From Sesamum alatum (lineage: Eukaryota; Streptophyta; Magnoliopsida; Lamiales; Pedaliaceae): a stretch of 64,000 nt of DNA. The notes beneath the pieces were generated by a model. That model worked only from the letters and a program-made list of their open reading frames with translations, made no database searches and was not told the origin of the DNA. Positions 47,241-58,526 of the stretch are shown in pieces. The DNA lies in the NCBI GenBank assembly GCA_034509735.1, contig JACGWO010000004.1, positions 27,943,395-28,007,394 of the forward strand, given 5' to 3'. Numbering within the stretch: position 1 is the stretch's first letter; the number at the start of each line of letters is the position of its first letter. Both the position numbers and the translations under genes were made by a program.

Positions 47241-47410
47241 TGTTAAAGCCATCAAATTCAACGGTGCAGTAGGTGAGGTCCATGAGCTAGAGAAATCACC
47301 TCATCTATTTATAGGGCTTCTGTACTTGCCCTATTCACTGAACTTCATCAAGAAATTTTAGCTTACAGAATTCTCAATTCGTCAATTGCTTTCGATTTTG
47401 TTACCCAACA
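47241..47410 (+). repeat. copia 3' LTR, internally deleted
   Basis: It matches the first 57 and the last about 110 bases of the 5' LTR and lacks the middle part. Single-base differences outside the gap show age. Confidence 0.88.
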
Positions 47411-47515
47411 ACCTCAAATCCGACTCCGAGAGGAGAGGGGTTGCACATTTATTTTGTCACAGGGAGATTTTTTTTCACCATTATTATTATGACATGTTTT
47501 TTTTCTTTAATTTAA

Positions 47516-47862
47516 GAGTGAATCCTCTGAGGTTTGACGTAATTATATGAATACCCCATCGTTGTTTTAAAAATTGCAAATACTCTCCGAGGTTTGTAAT
47601 TTTTAACCAAGGGCCTGAAATTTAAATTATTGCTCCTCTGTGTAAAAAAGTAAGAAACCTCTCCCTGCCCAGTTTTGTCCAAAATTTTAAAAAATAATTC
47701 AATTTGTATAAGGGTATTTTGATTAATTCACCCATAACAATGGATGAAAATGTGTTGTTGGTTAGACGGTTACAAACCTCAAAAGGTATTTGTAATTATT
47801 GAAACAAAGAGAGGGTATTCATAATTATGTCAAATCTCAGAGGAGGTCTTTGTAGTTCACCC
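47516..47862. mobile_element. Mutator-like MITE with exact 9-bp TSD
   Basis: The inverted arms of about 100 bp share CCTCTGAG.TTTGACTTAATTAT-like text and GAATACCC. It is flanked by the identical 9-mer TTAATTTAA (47507-47515 and 47863-47871). It lies right beside the presumed outer element boundary. Confidence 0.88.
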
Positions 47863-47879
47863 TTAATTTAAACATTATG

Positions 47880-48310
47880 AATTTAACAGGGGGTAAAATG
47901 CATCAACCCTCTTTAAACGTGTTATAGTATATATTTTTTTTAAATAAATTGTTTACAATGAAATTATAATTTAAATTATTGAAAATTATAACAAGTAATA
48001 GATCACAATATCAAATATCTCCAGTTATGTCTCAATTTTGATTTTGATGTCGTCATCTAATTCAATGGTATAAATAGCATGTGTTAAAATTTATATATGT
48101 ATGAACTACTCCCCAAAATCTAATTTTTTTTTAAAAATATAAAATTTATATATAAGTAATATTTGTTAAATGATATAAAGATAACATATTAATAAATATT
48201 CAATGCTTTAAAATAAGTTGTAAGAAAAATAAAAATTTAATATGCGCAAAAGTAATTAAGAAAAATCCCAAGAGATACATTTTGAAATATCCACCTTATA
48301 TCAATTATTC
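47880..48310. other. AT-rich intergenic, no gene seen
   Basis: No ORF, RNA gene or clear repeat before the LINE begins. Confidence 0.5.
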
Positions 48311-48568
48311 ATGCTTTTCCCCATCTGGTGTGCGTTTCAACGAGGGCAGGCTTGAGTTTTGAGTCTTGTTACGAGTATTTAGGAGTGCTCTGTGACGGTT
48401 AACTCATGCTGTCAGTTTTTGGACAGTTATTTGGCAGTTTTTGTGTCTCTCCGGCGGTGGGAGTGGTGGGTCCCAGCTCTAGGGGTGTTCGAATTTTTAT
48501 GGTGTCTTCCCCAGTGTTGCTTTTGCTTTCATTTATCAAGTTGTGAATTTATATGCGGTCGGGATTCC

Positions 48569-50086
48569 ATGGACGGATCTTTGTTGGAGTTAGGATCGGC
48601 TTTATCTCTCACAGAAGAAGAGGATGAGGGGATTTTACTTCCGGATGACTATTTGGGTCTCCATGGATAGTTTGAACTCACGTTGGTTGGACGTCTCCTC
48701 AGCCATCGCCCAACCAACTTTGAGGCTTTGTCCCGTACTCTTGTGAATCTATTACAACCCACTCGTGGGGTTGAAATTCGTCGAAACACAGACTCTAGAT
48801 TCTGTTTTGTCTTTCATCACGTCGTGGACTTGCGACGTACTCTTGCACCGGGAGACTTGCCTGAATCGGTCTCTTTGAATTGGAGTCCTTTTTACGTGCG
48901 AGTTCATGGGATTCCGTATGGGCTTCGCACTACTGCAACTGAGCGGCTTCTGGGCACTTAGATCGGGGCTTGAGAAGATGAAACTAATATTGAGGACTCT
49001 ATTTCTTGGCCGGATTCTCTCTGCATGCAGATCCTCCTTGATGTTACGCAACCTTTCAAGCGAGCTCTTCGAATCCGATTACGCCATGACACCTCAGTGG
49101 TGGTTCGTTTCACTTATGAACGATTAGCCAACTTTTGTTATCTTTGCGGTCGGCACGGACACATCCAGCGGTTGTGTGATCTTCAATTCACGGACGAGTT
49201 TTATCGATCCCGGGGTCCATGCTCCTTACGGTCCATGGTTACGTGAAAACTCATTTGGAAGTCGCTCATCTTTCGATTCATCCTCTTTCTAGCCAACTGT
49301 GGTCTCGCCATTCCGTGGTTTGTCTTCACTGGTCCTTTCTAATTCCGACAACGGCGACAGTTCCCGATGGGTTCGTGGGGCTTGAATTTTCGGTGATTTC
49401 AGTACACATTTTACGGATCTACCTCAACAGTCTTCCCCATCCGCTGTGGCAGGCCCAACACAAGGTATCGGACTCTCTTATGGTGTTGGCCCGGTTCAGG
49501 GCCCAGACCATAATGCAGCTTCAGGCCCAACTCTGGTCTTGAGCCCCTCTGCTGTAGCAGGCCTTGTCTCGGCTCCTGGCCCATCTACTGAGATTGGCCC
49601 AATTTCTGAGTTTAATCCATCTTCGGCTGTGAGTCCAACTAGCCCATCAGGTTGGCAGGCTTCCAAAACAGCTGCTCTCTTGAATCCTGTCTCAGTTTCA
49701 TCCCAGCCCATGGATTTGGTTACTTCTCCCCCTTCCACTGCTCCGTGCGATTTAGGACCAACTCCGACCATTCCTCCGTTGCCTTCTCTGTGTCGGGCGC
49801 TATTGTTCTGGGGGCTTTAAATCTTGTTGATGTTCCTTTGAAAGAGGCCTGGGTCGCAGCGGTGAGTGGTTCAGCCATTTTGCCGTCCTCGACCAGTTCT
49901 GGTGGTCGCAATGTGGTGTGGCGGCGTCGTGGAAGTTGTATAGAGGCAAAATATAAATTGCCCCTCATGCTGGGTAGCAATGGGGTGGATCGCCCAACTA
50001 AGAAACGTCTGGATGGGGATTGTTCCGGTAGCTCGTCGGAGCTATCATCGGCGGCGACTGCTCTGGGGTCCGACCGAGCATTATGA
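48569..50086 (+). pseudogene. LINE ORF1 (nucleic-acid-binding protein), broken
   Basis: It starts MDGSLLELGSALSLTEEEDE. Then come DUF4283-like text (LVGRLLSHRPTNFEALSRTL, FCFVFHHVVDLRR, LNWSPFYVRVHGIPYGL), the zinc knuckle CYLCGRHGHIQRLC (49136-49177), and a Pro/Ser/Gly-rich tail. At least three frameshifts or stops break it. The last frame ends in TGA at 50084-50086, overlapping the ORF2 ATG (50083-50085) as ATGA. Confidence 0.8.
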
Positions 50087-53000
50087 ATTGTCTAGTTTGG
50101 AACTGTCATGGGTTAGGGGGACGTGGGACAGTTCGTAATCTACGTTAATTAATCCAAACACATTCCCCCTCTTTGGTATTCCTGATTGAATCAAAATATA
50201 AGAAGGTGCGAGTGGACTGGTTAAAATGTCAGCTCAATATGTTTGGTGTGCACGTTGATGCGCTTGGTCGCAGTGGTTGACTTATTCTGTTGTGGGATAA
50301 ATCTTTGGCCGTCTCTCTTCTCAGTTTTTCATATCGACATATTGACTCCGTAATTGGTAATGGGGTTATGTCCTGGTGGTTCACGGGGTTCTATGGGGAA
50401 CCCGAGATTGCTCGTCGGCGTGAATCTTGGTCATTGTTGCGCTGTCTGAAGGGTCAATCTTCTCTTCTGTGGTTAGTGGGGGGGTGATTTTCATGCTATG
50501 TTGTTCCCGCATGAAAACATGAGCATCACCCCTACTCAATCCTGGTTGTTACGTGATTTCAGGTCTGTAATTAAGGATTCCCAACTGTCGAACTTGGTCT
50601 TTGTGGGGACAAGTATATTTGGTGCAATATGAGGGAGGCCCTCGTTACAGTCCATTGCCGTCTTGATCGTGCGTTTGGGGACGGTCCTTGGCGTGCTTTG
50701 TATCCGAATGCTCAGGTAGAACATCTTGCTTTCCTCCACTCGGATCACTGTCCTATTCTCGTACGTTTAGAGGGCTGCAACCATAATCATTTTCCTCATC
50801 AGTTCCACCAGCCGTTTCATTTTGAGGCTTATTGGACGAAGTCCACTGACTATGGTCGAATTATATAGGATGTCTGGCAGGCGCCCCATGCTCTGGATGA
50901 TCATTCAGGCCCGTTGCAGCGTCTGCAAGAATGCCGTATGGGTTTCTTATCATGGAACAAATTTTCTCTTGGTGCAATGGACAAGCATATAAAATGGTTA
51001 GAAAACCAATTGGCGGACTCGAACTCTAGTACACTTGCTCTACAAAATAGTCCTTATCGTTTGTCTCTTCAGACAGAATTAGACTCCTTGTTACGTGACA
51101 ATGAACTTCATTGGAAACAACGGGCGAGGTAGTGTGGCTTCGAGAAGGGGACAGAAACACACGGTTTTTTCCATGGCCGGGCTTCCAGTCGTCAGTGGAA
51201 AAATCTCATTTCACGGTAGAGGATAATGAAGGAAATTGGCATTATAGTGTGAATAATATGGAACGGGTGATCAGCTTGTATTTCCAGGAGCCGTTTCAAT
51301 CACGACAGCCTTCTCATCTTGAGTATGATGCCATACTTGCAGATGTTGCACCTCGGGTTACGCCAGAAATGAATGCACGATTGACGGAGCCATTTACGGC
51401 TGATGAGGTCTGTCGCTCTATTTTTCTCTATGTCTCCCCTTAATTCCCCGGGCCCCGATGGTTTTCCTCTGCTGTTTTTCCATACTTATTTGTCGGTCAT
51501 TGGTTCAGATATTACCCGGTGTGTGCTGCGGTTTTTAAATGATCATATGTTTGATCCTGACCTTAATTTTACTCACATTGTCTGGCTTTCCAAAAAGGCT
51601 TCACCTGAATATATGGCAGATTTTCGGCCAATCAGTTTGTGCAATGTCGTGTACAAAATTACATCAAAAACGATCACCAATAGATTGGCTGAGATTATGG
51701 ATACTATTATCTCTCCAACTCAGTTAGCGTTTACTGGGGGTCGTTTAATTACAGATAACGTTTTACTTGCATTTGAGATTGGTCACTTCCTAAAACAGCG
51801 TCGGACCGGGAAAGTTGGTCATTTTGCACTCAAGCTTGATATGAGTAAGGCATACGATAGATTGGAATGGGGATCGAACGTCTTTTACAGAGATTAGGTT
51901 TTGCTGCTGTTTTTGTGGAACTTATCATGTTATGTGTTTCATCTGTCACATTCTCTTTCGTACTGAACGGCGACGTTTTTGGCTTGATAAAACCAGGTCA
52001 AGGTATTCATCAAGGCAATCTGCTTTTGCTGTTTCTTTTAATCCTCTGCGCGGAGACTTTCAGCAACATGATACAAGCGGCGAACGGGTTGGTTCACTGC
52101 AGGGTGTGGCAATTGCCCGTGGAGCCCCGCGCATCTTTCACTTGTTATTTGCAGATGATTCACTTATTTGTTGTGAGGCATCGGTTGCTTCAGTTCAGCA
52201 GCTCCTAGATATCCTACAACGGTACTCTTGTGCATCGGGTCAGCTCATTAACTATAAAAAATCGGAGATTATGTTCAGCAAAAATACAAATATGGAGGTA
52301 CGTCAAAGTTTGGCTCAGAGGTTAGGCGTCCAGCTAGTGTCTAAACTTGAAAAATATCTTGGCTTGCCTAATGTGGTGGGGCGTTCAAAGGCTGAAGTTT
52401 TTGCTAAAGTACGGGATAAAATATGGAATCGGGTGTTAGGATGGACTGAAAAAATGCTATCCCAAGTAGGTCGTAAAATCTTGATTAAATCTGTTTTACA
52501 AGCCATTCCTATTATTCCATGAGTTACTTTTTACTTCCTAAGTCCTTAGTTCGCGAATTAGAATCCGTTTGTGCTGATTTTTGGTGGAACGGTAAACTGG
52601 AAAACAAAATTCATTGGGTGTCTTGATCGAAATTGTGTGACAGGAAACATAAAGGTGGGATGGGGTTTCGACATCTTCGTCATTTCAACTTGGCGCTACT
52701 CGCCAAACAAGCGTGGCAATTGGTTAGTTCTCCAGATTCCCTTCTTGGCCGCATGTTAAAAGCACGTTATTATCCCCATGCTGATTTTTTCTCAGCAAAA
52801 CTGGGTTCTAATCCATCTTATATGTGGCGAAGCATCATTGCAGCAACACCAATCCTGCTTGTAGGCTCAAGATGGCAGGTTGGAAACAGTAAGTCTATTC
52901 GTATTTGGCATGATAATTGGATTCCCCGACCTTGCACGTTTCGGCCTTTTTCCTCTGTCTCTTTGTTGTCCAGTGAGGCACGAGTTTCTGATCTGGTTTT

Positions 53001-53692
53001 GGCAGATGGTAGTGACTGGAATTTGGATCTTATGGCCTCTATATTTTGTGATACAGATGTGCAAGCCATTTCGGCTATTCCTCTTCCTCGGTCAACAGTT
53101 CGGGATAAATTCGTGTGGCATTTTTCGAACAGTGGATCTTTTACAGTCCATAGCGCATACAATATTTCAGTGGCGTTGGAATTTCGTGATTCCGAAGCTA
53201 GCTAAAGTGGGTTGGGGGAGGCTCCATTTGGGGGTTGGACTACATATGGAAGCAAAATATTTCGGGCAAGGTAAAAGACTTTGCTTGGCGGCTCTATAAA
53301 TAGGCTCTCCCACAGCCTGCAATCTTAAACGGAAGCGGTTACTGTCTCAGTCGACGTGCCCTCATTGCTCATATGAAAAGGAGGATTTGTGACATACCAT
53401 GTTGGATTGTGATTTCGCTCGTCAAATGTGGGCTCTAACAAATCTGCCATGGTTGACTATCGCGATGTGGGGGGACTGTGCGGAAGCTTGGCTGCGCCAT
53501 TTACATCACAATCTGGAGGCTTGGGAGTATCGGTATGCATTACTGGTAGCATGGAAATTGTGGAATTGTCGTAACAGAAAACTTATGGAGAATTACATTA
53601 TTTCCCCATTGGAAGTGTGTTCAGGCGCCAGACATCTTCTCTTATCCTTTGATGAAGCTTTTCTGGCCAGTAATGCAGGGGAAAATCTATAA
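50083..53692 (+). pseudogene. LINE ORF2 (endonuclease, reverse transcriptase, zf-RVT), broken
   Basis: The endonuclease starts MNCLVWNCHGLGGRGTVRNL and has VFLIESKY and WWFTGFYGEPE; near 50740 it has HSDHCPILV, the conserved SDH region. RT begins around 51425 with SPGPDGFPLLFF. It continues with DFRPISLCNVVYKI, TGGRLITDNVLLAFE, LKLDMSKAYDRLEW and, after a frame change, GIHQGN and the catalytic LFADDSLI near 52146. The later part has KYLGLP, HKGGMGFRHLRHFNLALLAK, RIWHDNWIP, and a zf-RVT-like CPHC...HTMLDCDFARQMW ending with a stop at 53690. Stops and frameshifts occur in every domain. Confidence 0.88.
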
Positions 53693-53854
53693 GGTTGCTT
53701 AGTTGCAGTTTTCCTAGTTACGGATTCAGAGATTTATTGTGCTTTTGATTTTGTTGTACGAATCTCTGGTCTTGGATGTTGCAGCCTGTTGTTTGGGCTA
53801 AATTCCTTTATATAAAATGGTGCTTTCTTTGGTTTCAAAAAAAAAAAAATAGTA

Positions 53855-53887
<33 letters not shown>
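53855..53887. repeat. (TA)n microsatellite after the LINE tail
   Basis: TA run of about 15 units. It is directly followed by a 60-bp hairpin (53889-53949, GCGGTT..GTGGTGG against CCACCAAACC..AACTGCGG). Confidence 0.9.
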
Positions 53888-53889
<2 letters not shown>

Positions 53890-54532
53890 CGGTTCTATAG
53901 TTGTGGTGGTTTTCTTAATTTTATACTGCCACCAAACCATAACTGCGGGAGTTTTTTTCTCAAAAATTATTATTGCGGTTTAATTTATTCCACTAATACC
54001 GATGATCTCTTGCCCGAATGATGAGGTTCGAGTACTACGAATGTAGGGAGTTGTTTAATTTATAGGATATTTGCATTATTCCTTTGATTGGTGTTGGTAG
54101 ATGTGAATATGTTATTATACCGTGGACTGAATAAATGTTGTTATACTATGCACTGAATAATGTAATAGTAATTGATCACTTTAAAAACATTATTGTACTT
54201 TTAAATTAATAGTTTATCGCTCATTATAAAAAAAAAAAATTATTACACTAATGGTTTGGTTCAGTTGATTTGGGCGATTTTCACGATTTTTAAAATTTTA
54301 TGATCTCTCCTACTTTCTTTTTTTTTTAGCTCGACCAATATTATTTTTTTCCCAAAGCAAAAAAGAATTATATTTTACAATAATTTGATAAACGAGATAA
54401 ACTAAAAAGAGAATGCATTTATTATATATACATTGATGTTAGCACGACCCCCACATCAATCGTAGATGCCATCATCTTGGCATTGTTTGCGAGGACGAGC
54501 CATACCGTACCAAGTCGTTGTTATATAATATT

Positions 54533-54576
54533 TAGGGATGGTAATAGGTTCGGAACCGCCCTGAACCCATCCCATT

Positions 54577-54613
<37 letters not shown>

Positions 54614-54987
54614 CATAATATGTATAATTTACTTATACTTATTATATATTACATTAACTTAATAATGTTTTTTAAAACTTTAATAATGATATATATATAA
54701 ATAGTTTATAAACATTGTAATATTTATATAAGTAACACATATTCTAAAATTTTTGATATTTCAATACAAAAACTATGCACCTATATTTACAAAACACATA
54801 TTTTTTTCAATAGTATTATTGTTTCATATTTATAAAGTTATGGTAATTATTCTTTTTTTAAGAAATAAATATTTTTAATATTTCAAAAATATTATTTGGG
54901 TAGGTCCACTCCAATGCAATGAATCCCGGAGTTTCTTGGCGGGGCAGGTCCTAGGTTTTGGCAAACTCGTCCTGTTGTCATCGCCTA
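54533..54987. mobile_element. hAT-type MITE
   Basis: The ends TAGGGATGGTAATAGG and, in reverse, TAGGCGATGACAACAGG are related, and subterminal CCCATCCC/GGGTAGG words fit hAT. The flanking 8-mers ataatatt and ataaatat agree at 6 of 8. It contains a TA microsatellite (54577-54607) and no coding region. Confidence 0.55.
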
Positions 54988-54999
54988 ATAAATATTAGC

Positions 55000-55500
55000 A
55001 ATTGTGTTTCTATATCGATTGTAAAAGAGTAGTTTGGGTGGTTGATAAACCTTCTTTTCGTAGCTGATGCGTGCATTGAAGGGCAAGCCATGGCGCTCCG
55101 ATCATGAAAGCAGACACTACCTTAACGCAACAAGACACAATCATATCGTAGGTAATAAATGATCACCTCATCTAAATGTTTGAACTATTAAAGAAAATTA
55201 TTTAATATTAGTATCTTAGTGCTCTCCCTTCACATGCAAACTCTGTACGTGAGACCGTTCTTTTTGTAAATGGATGGCAATAAGATCCGAACTCAAGACC
55301 TCTAGTTTAATTTGACTTCGATACCATACTAAATAGTCATTTCATCTAAAAATTTAAATTGTTATATGTAAACATTATTTAATATTAATATATTAACGGC
55401 AAGCCATGCACCGGACATTTGGCTCGTAGAAATCTGTGTAAAGTCGAGAAAAAGTCTTACCACGCAACGAACATGAAACATACCAACAGTAACATTTTCT
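55000..55500. repeat. dispersed-repeat fragments, no gene
   Basis: Contains two related blocks (CACCTCATCTAAATG.TTGAACTATTA near 55166, and CATTTCATCTAAAAATTTAAA near 55337), each followed by an ATTTAATATTA stretch. The same text appears in GUX intron 1 (2657-2710). The word GGCAAGCCATG occurs at 55082 and 55400. Confidence 0.5.
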
Positions 55501-55769
55501 AGGGTTAGAAATACACTTTTATCTCTTGAATTATACCCCATGTCGCGTTTAGGTCCCTAAATTAATGAAATGTAACACTAATTGCTGAATTAATTGTTTG
55601 AACAAAATTGCCCTGATGCCATCCATATTTATATCATTTCTAATATAATATTAGTATTTTTCACCTTAAATAATAATCAAATTATTTCTTTACTAGAAGA
55701 AAGCATTTTTAATTATAATATAGAAATGTAATTAATAATTCAGCAATTCAAATTAAATTTGAAGTAATA

Positions 55770-56676
55770 CACTACAAAAAAACAGACCTATAGCAACGGA
55801 TTTTTACAACGGATTTCATGAAAAATTCGTTGCAAAACAGATTTGTCACGGACTTTTGCAATGGAAAATTTTCCGTTGCTATAGGTACCACTGCTATATA
55901 GCAACGGATTTTTGGTCATTGCAAAATATTGCCACGGACTTTTATCTGTCGCAAAAGTCCGTTGCAAATTTTTGTTATTTTAAAATTTGACTTTTTTATA
56001 TTTTGCAACGACTTTGCGATGGTATATTCGTGGCAAAGATGATGGCAATTTGTTGCAAAATCGGGTTTTTATTTGCAACTACATTTGCAACGAAATGTTG
56101 TTGCAATATTGCAACGGAATATTTGCAACGTCATTCCGTTGCAAATTTTGCCAGTTGCAAAATCATTTTATTTTGCAACAACATTTGCAATGGAAATCGT
56201 TGCTATATTGCAAGAATTTTTTGCAACGACATTCTGTTGCAAAATTTGCAACGACATAATTTACTACAATTCATTGTAAAATAATTTCCATTTACAACGA
56301 CAATTGCAACGACAATCCGTTGCAAATTTTACCAACGATAATTGCAACGACAATCTATTGCAAAAATTATTTTCATTTACAACGACAATTTCATAATTTA
56401 TATTCAATAATAAAAATATATTTAATTTAACTCTAACAAGAAAATTCAAATATGACAATATATTTAAGGCAAAATACTTACAGTAAAGATAATTCAATAT
56501 TTCAATCCACAAAATAAAACCCAATCCACAAAATAAAAATATTCAATTTTAAAGCATACAAATTTCAAGAGGGGGATCAAATTCATTTTCACAATATTGT
56601 GAGGTGGTGGTCGGGTGGGATATCACCCAGACTATCTTCAGAGTGCTCCTTGACGACCTCTTGAACTTTCGAATCC
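55770..56676 (-). mobile_element. CACTA (En/Spm) terminus with subterminal repeat array
   Basis: It begins CACTACAAAAAAACAGACC, a canonical plant CACTA end. The next 600 bp contain more than 20 copies in both orientations of TTGCAACG(G/A) or its inverse, the transposase-binding type of subterminal repeat. A last exon of the internal ORF lies on the minus strand at 56676-56589. No partner TIR ending in TAGTG with T-rich context was found, so the element is truncated or its other end was not recognised. ORFs here (for example 55987-56284) are repeat translations. Confidence 0.82.
56589..56676 (-). pseudogene. last exon of the CACTA internal ORF
   Basis: After an acceptor ending ATGTAG, the frame reads DSKVQEVVKEHSEDSLGDIP then PDHHLTIL and a TGA. 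Position just inside the subterminal array and the acidic, His-rich tail fit the C-terminus of a CACTA transposase-like protein. Upstream exons were not recognised. Confidence 0.45.
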
Positions 56677-56699
56677 CTACATAGTATCAAATAAATAAT

Positions 56700-57839
56700 T
56701 ATAAAAACAAATATAATATAATATTTTTAAAATATTTTTAAAACAATCAAACATTTTTAAATTTTCTTACAATGATATAAGCCGGAGTAATGACATTCAA
56801 TGGAGTTAACTAAGTTAAATTAGTTTAGTTAAAGATTTTAAGTTGAAAATTTAACAAAATTACATTAGTGGAGTTAGATTTTTAACTTGTGATTTAACTA
56901 GTAAAATTAGTTTAATTTGTTTCACTTTCTTGAATTTATCGTATTATAAGAAAGTCCAATACAATCTATTTGGTTAATAATAATAAAAAATTAGCTCACA
57001 ATAAATTTTAGTCACAATTTTAATATTTTCATTCAATTATATCAGGTGATCTATAACTAAAATATAGTCGAAGATCCTTATCTTCGATTATTTTTCGAAG
57101 AAATTCCATTTTAATAAAATTGATCAATTTTTATTTGTAGGTTTTATTATGCCTCTTTGTTATTGTTAGATTTTGTTATATTTTTTATTATATATTATGT
57201 ATGTGTATGTAATATATATATGTTTTCTTTTACTACTATTTTTAAATGTCATTGATTTTTAGTTTATTGATACTAAATGATTACAAACTAATTATTCATT
57301 GACTATTGCTATAAAAATGTAATCTAATTGGACCATAGACGAACCAATATTTGTATTGTAAGATCCAATAATGTATGTTAATTATATTTCAGCATCAACT
57401 TTAATATTGTCAAAGTATTATTTACATGCTTTATTACCTTTTTAAATTTTGAAAAAACATTGTATAATTTTATTTTTTGCCTTGTATTGCAATTTTCAAT
57501 TCTATACATTTTTAGTTTGACTTCTTGGCCTTATTTTCATATGCACCTATCGGTATAATCTATTTTCTTATTCAATAATATATTATGTTATAACTTAATT
57601 TTTTATGTTACGTTTGTTGTTGTAATATTTGTATGCTATTAATTAATATAAAAAATAGATATAAAAGTAAATATTCACGATTATCTAATACTAAAAACAT
57701 AAAGTATTAAGAGATTCACTCACTAGTTGAATTTTCATAAACAATTTTAATTTAATAATATTAGACTCATATATCAATTTTATTTTATAATAAGATTTTG
57801 ATATTTATTCGTTATTATATATATTTAAGTTTAGATTAG
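56700..57839. other. AT-rich, no gene seen
   Basis: Possibly the decayed interior of the CACTA element. No ORF over 60 residues and no RNA gene. Confidence 0.45.
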
Positions 57840-58515
57840 TATTTCATATATTATTCACGTGCTGTTTATTTTAAATATTAATGTTTCATAGTAAATTAAA
57901 ACTTTCTTAATATAATTAAGATTTCTTCTCGAAAATAATTGTGTTGAAATATTATTGGCATATTAATTTATTTTAGTTGAATATGTTATTCATTCTCTAA
58001 GTAATTTAGAGCAATTAAGGCACTTTAAAAATATTTTCTTTATAGAAGTTTCTTTTTTTATAACTAATTTTTATTTATTAATAAAGGCGTACTTAAGTAA
58101 AGGTATAGTTGCCTTTTCACAATGAGGAGCGAACACTTGTGGATACATACTTTTATATATAGACCATAGTATAGATATATAGTTTTTCAAGTTTAGTATC
58201 TTATGCATTATTCCGATGCTATTCATTTTAAATTATATTTTGCTCTAGTAAATAATATTTTTAGAGTATTTAAAAATATCAACAAACTAATCGCGCGTAG
58301 ACATATTATTAGCCTATTCTTTTTAATGGGATATATTTATCGTTGTCCAAGTAGTTTAGAGGTATTACGACTCTTAAAAAGTCTTCTTTTGATAGAATTT
58401 ATTTTTTTATAACTAACTTTTATTTATTATTAAAAAGATAACTTAAGTAAGGATATGAATGTCTTTTTACAATGGAGAATAAACACATGAGATATTCACC
58501 TTTATATATAATATA
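57840..58515. repeat. diverged tandem duplication, 2 x about 330 bp
   Basis: Blocks 57840-58165 and 58190-58515 share, in order, TAGTAT...TATTC text, AAGTA(A/G)TTTAGAG, CTTTTTTTATAACTAA, TTTTATTTATTA, ACTTAAGTAA and CTTTTATATATA. The 58203-58412 ORF is part of this repeat. Confidence 0.6.
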
Positions 58516-58526
58516 GATATAAATAA

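Larger units (their letters stand above)
42093..47410 (+). mobile_element. Ty1/copia LTR retrotransposon, defective
   Basis: The 5' LTR 42093-42545 and a shortened 3' LTR 47241-47410 both start TGTTAAAGCCATCAAATT and end CAACA. Directly after the 5' LTR, TGGTATTAGAGTC (42546-42558) resembles the initiator-Met tRNA primer site. A purine-rich GTGGAGGG precedes the 3' LTR. The flanks atctc and acctc agree at 4 of 5. The domain order gag, protease, integrase, RT, RNase H is that of copia elements. An Emigrant-like MITE sits in the integrase region. Confidence 0.92.
41551..47494. mobile_element. possible outer inverted-repeat element hosting the copia insertion
   Basis: TGTCATAATAATAATGGT at 41551 reappears inverted at 47477-47494, and both lead inward to runs of A with similar context. 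The DNA between, minus the copia element, is about 0.6 kb and includes a GC-rich patch (41860-41950). The TSD is not clear, so this is a hypothesis. Confidence 0.45.
48310..53849 (+). mobile_element. LINE (plant L1-type) relic with poly(A) tail
   Basis: Two ORF regions (ORF1 48569-50086, ORF2 50083-53692), a 3' UTR and a terminal A run (53837-53849) follow the layout of plant L1-type LINEs. Composition shifts to higher GC relative to both flanks. The 5' end is approximate and no TSD was fixed; the A run is followed by a TA microsatellite. Numerous stops and frameshifts make it inactive, but its near full length suggests it inserted without the usual 5' truncation. Confidence 0.88.

Noticed and set aside
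53889..53949. 60-bp perfect-looking hairpin
   Set aside because: Too short and without a target duplication to call an element or a miRNA precursor; mentioned only with the adjacent microsatellite.
55987..56284. Three overlapping 68-93 residue ORFs rich in Cys, Asn and Gln
   Set aside because: They arise from the TTGCAACG subterminal repeats of the CACTA end in all three frames.
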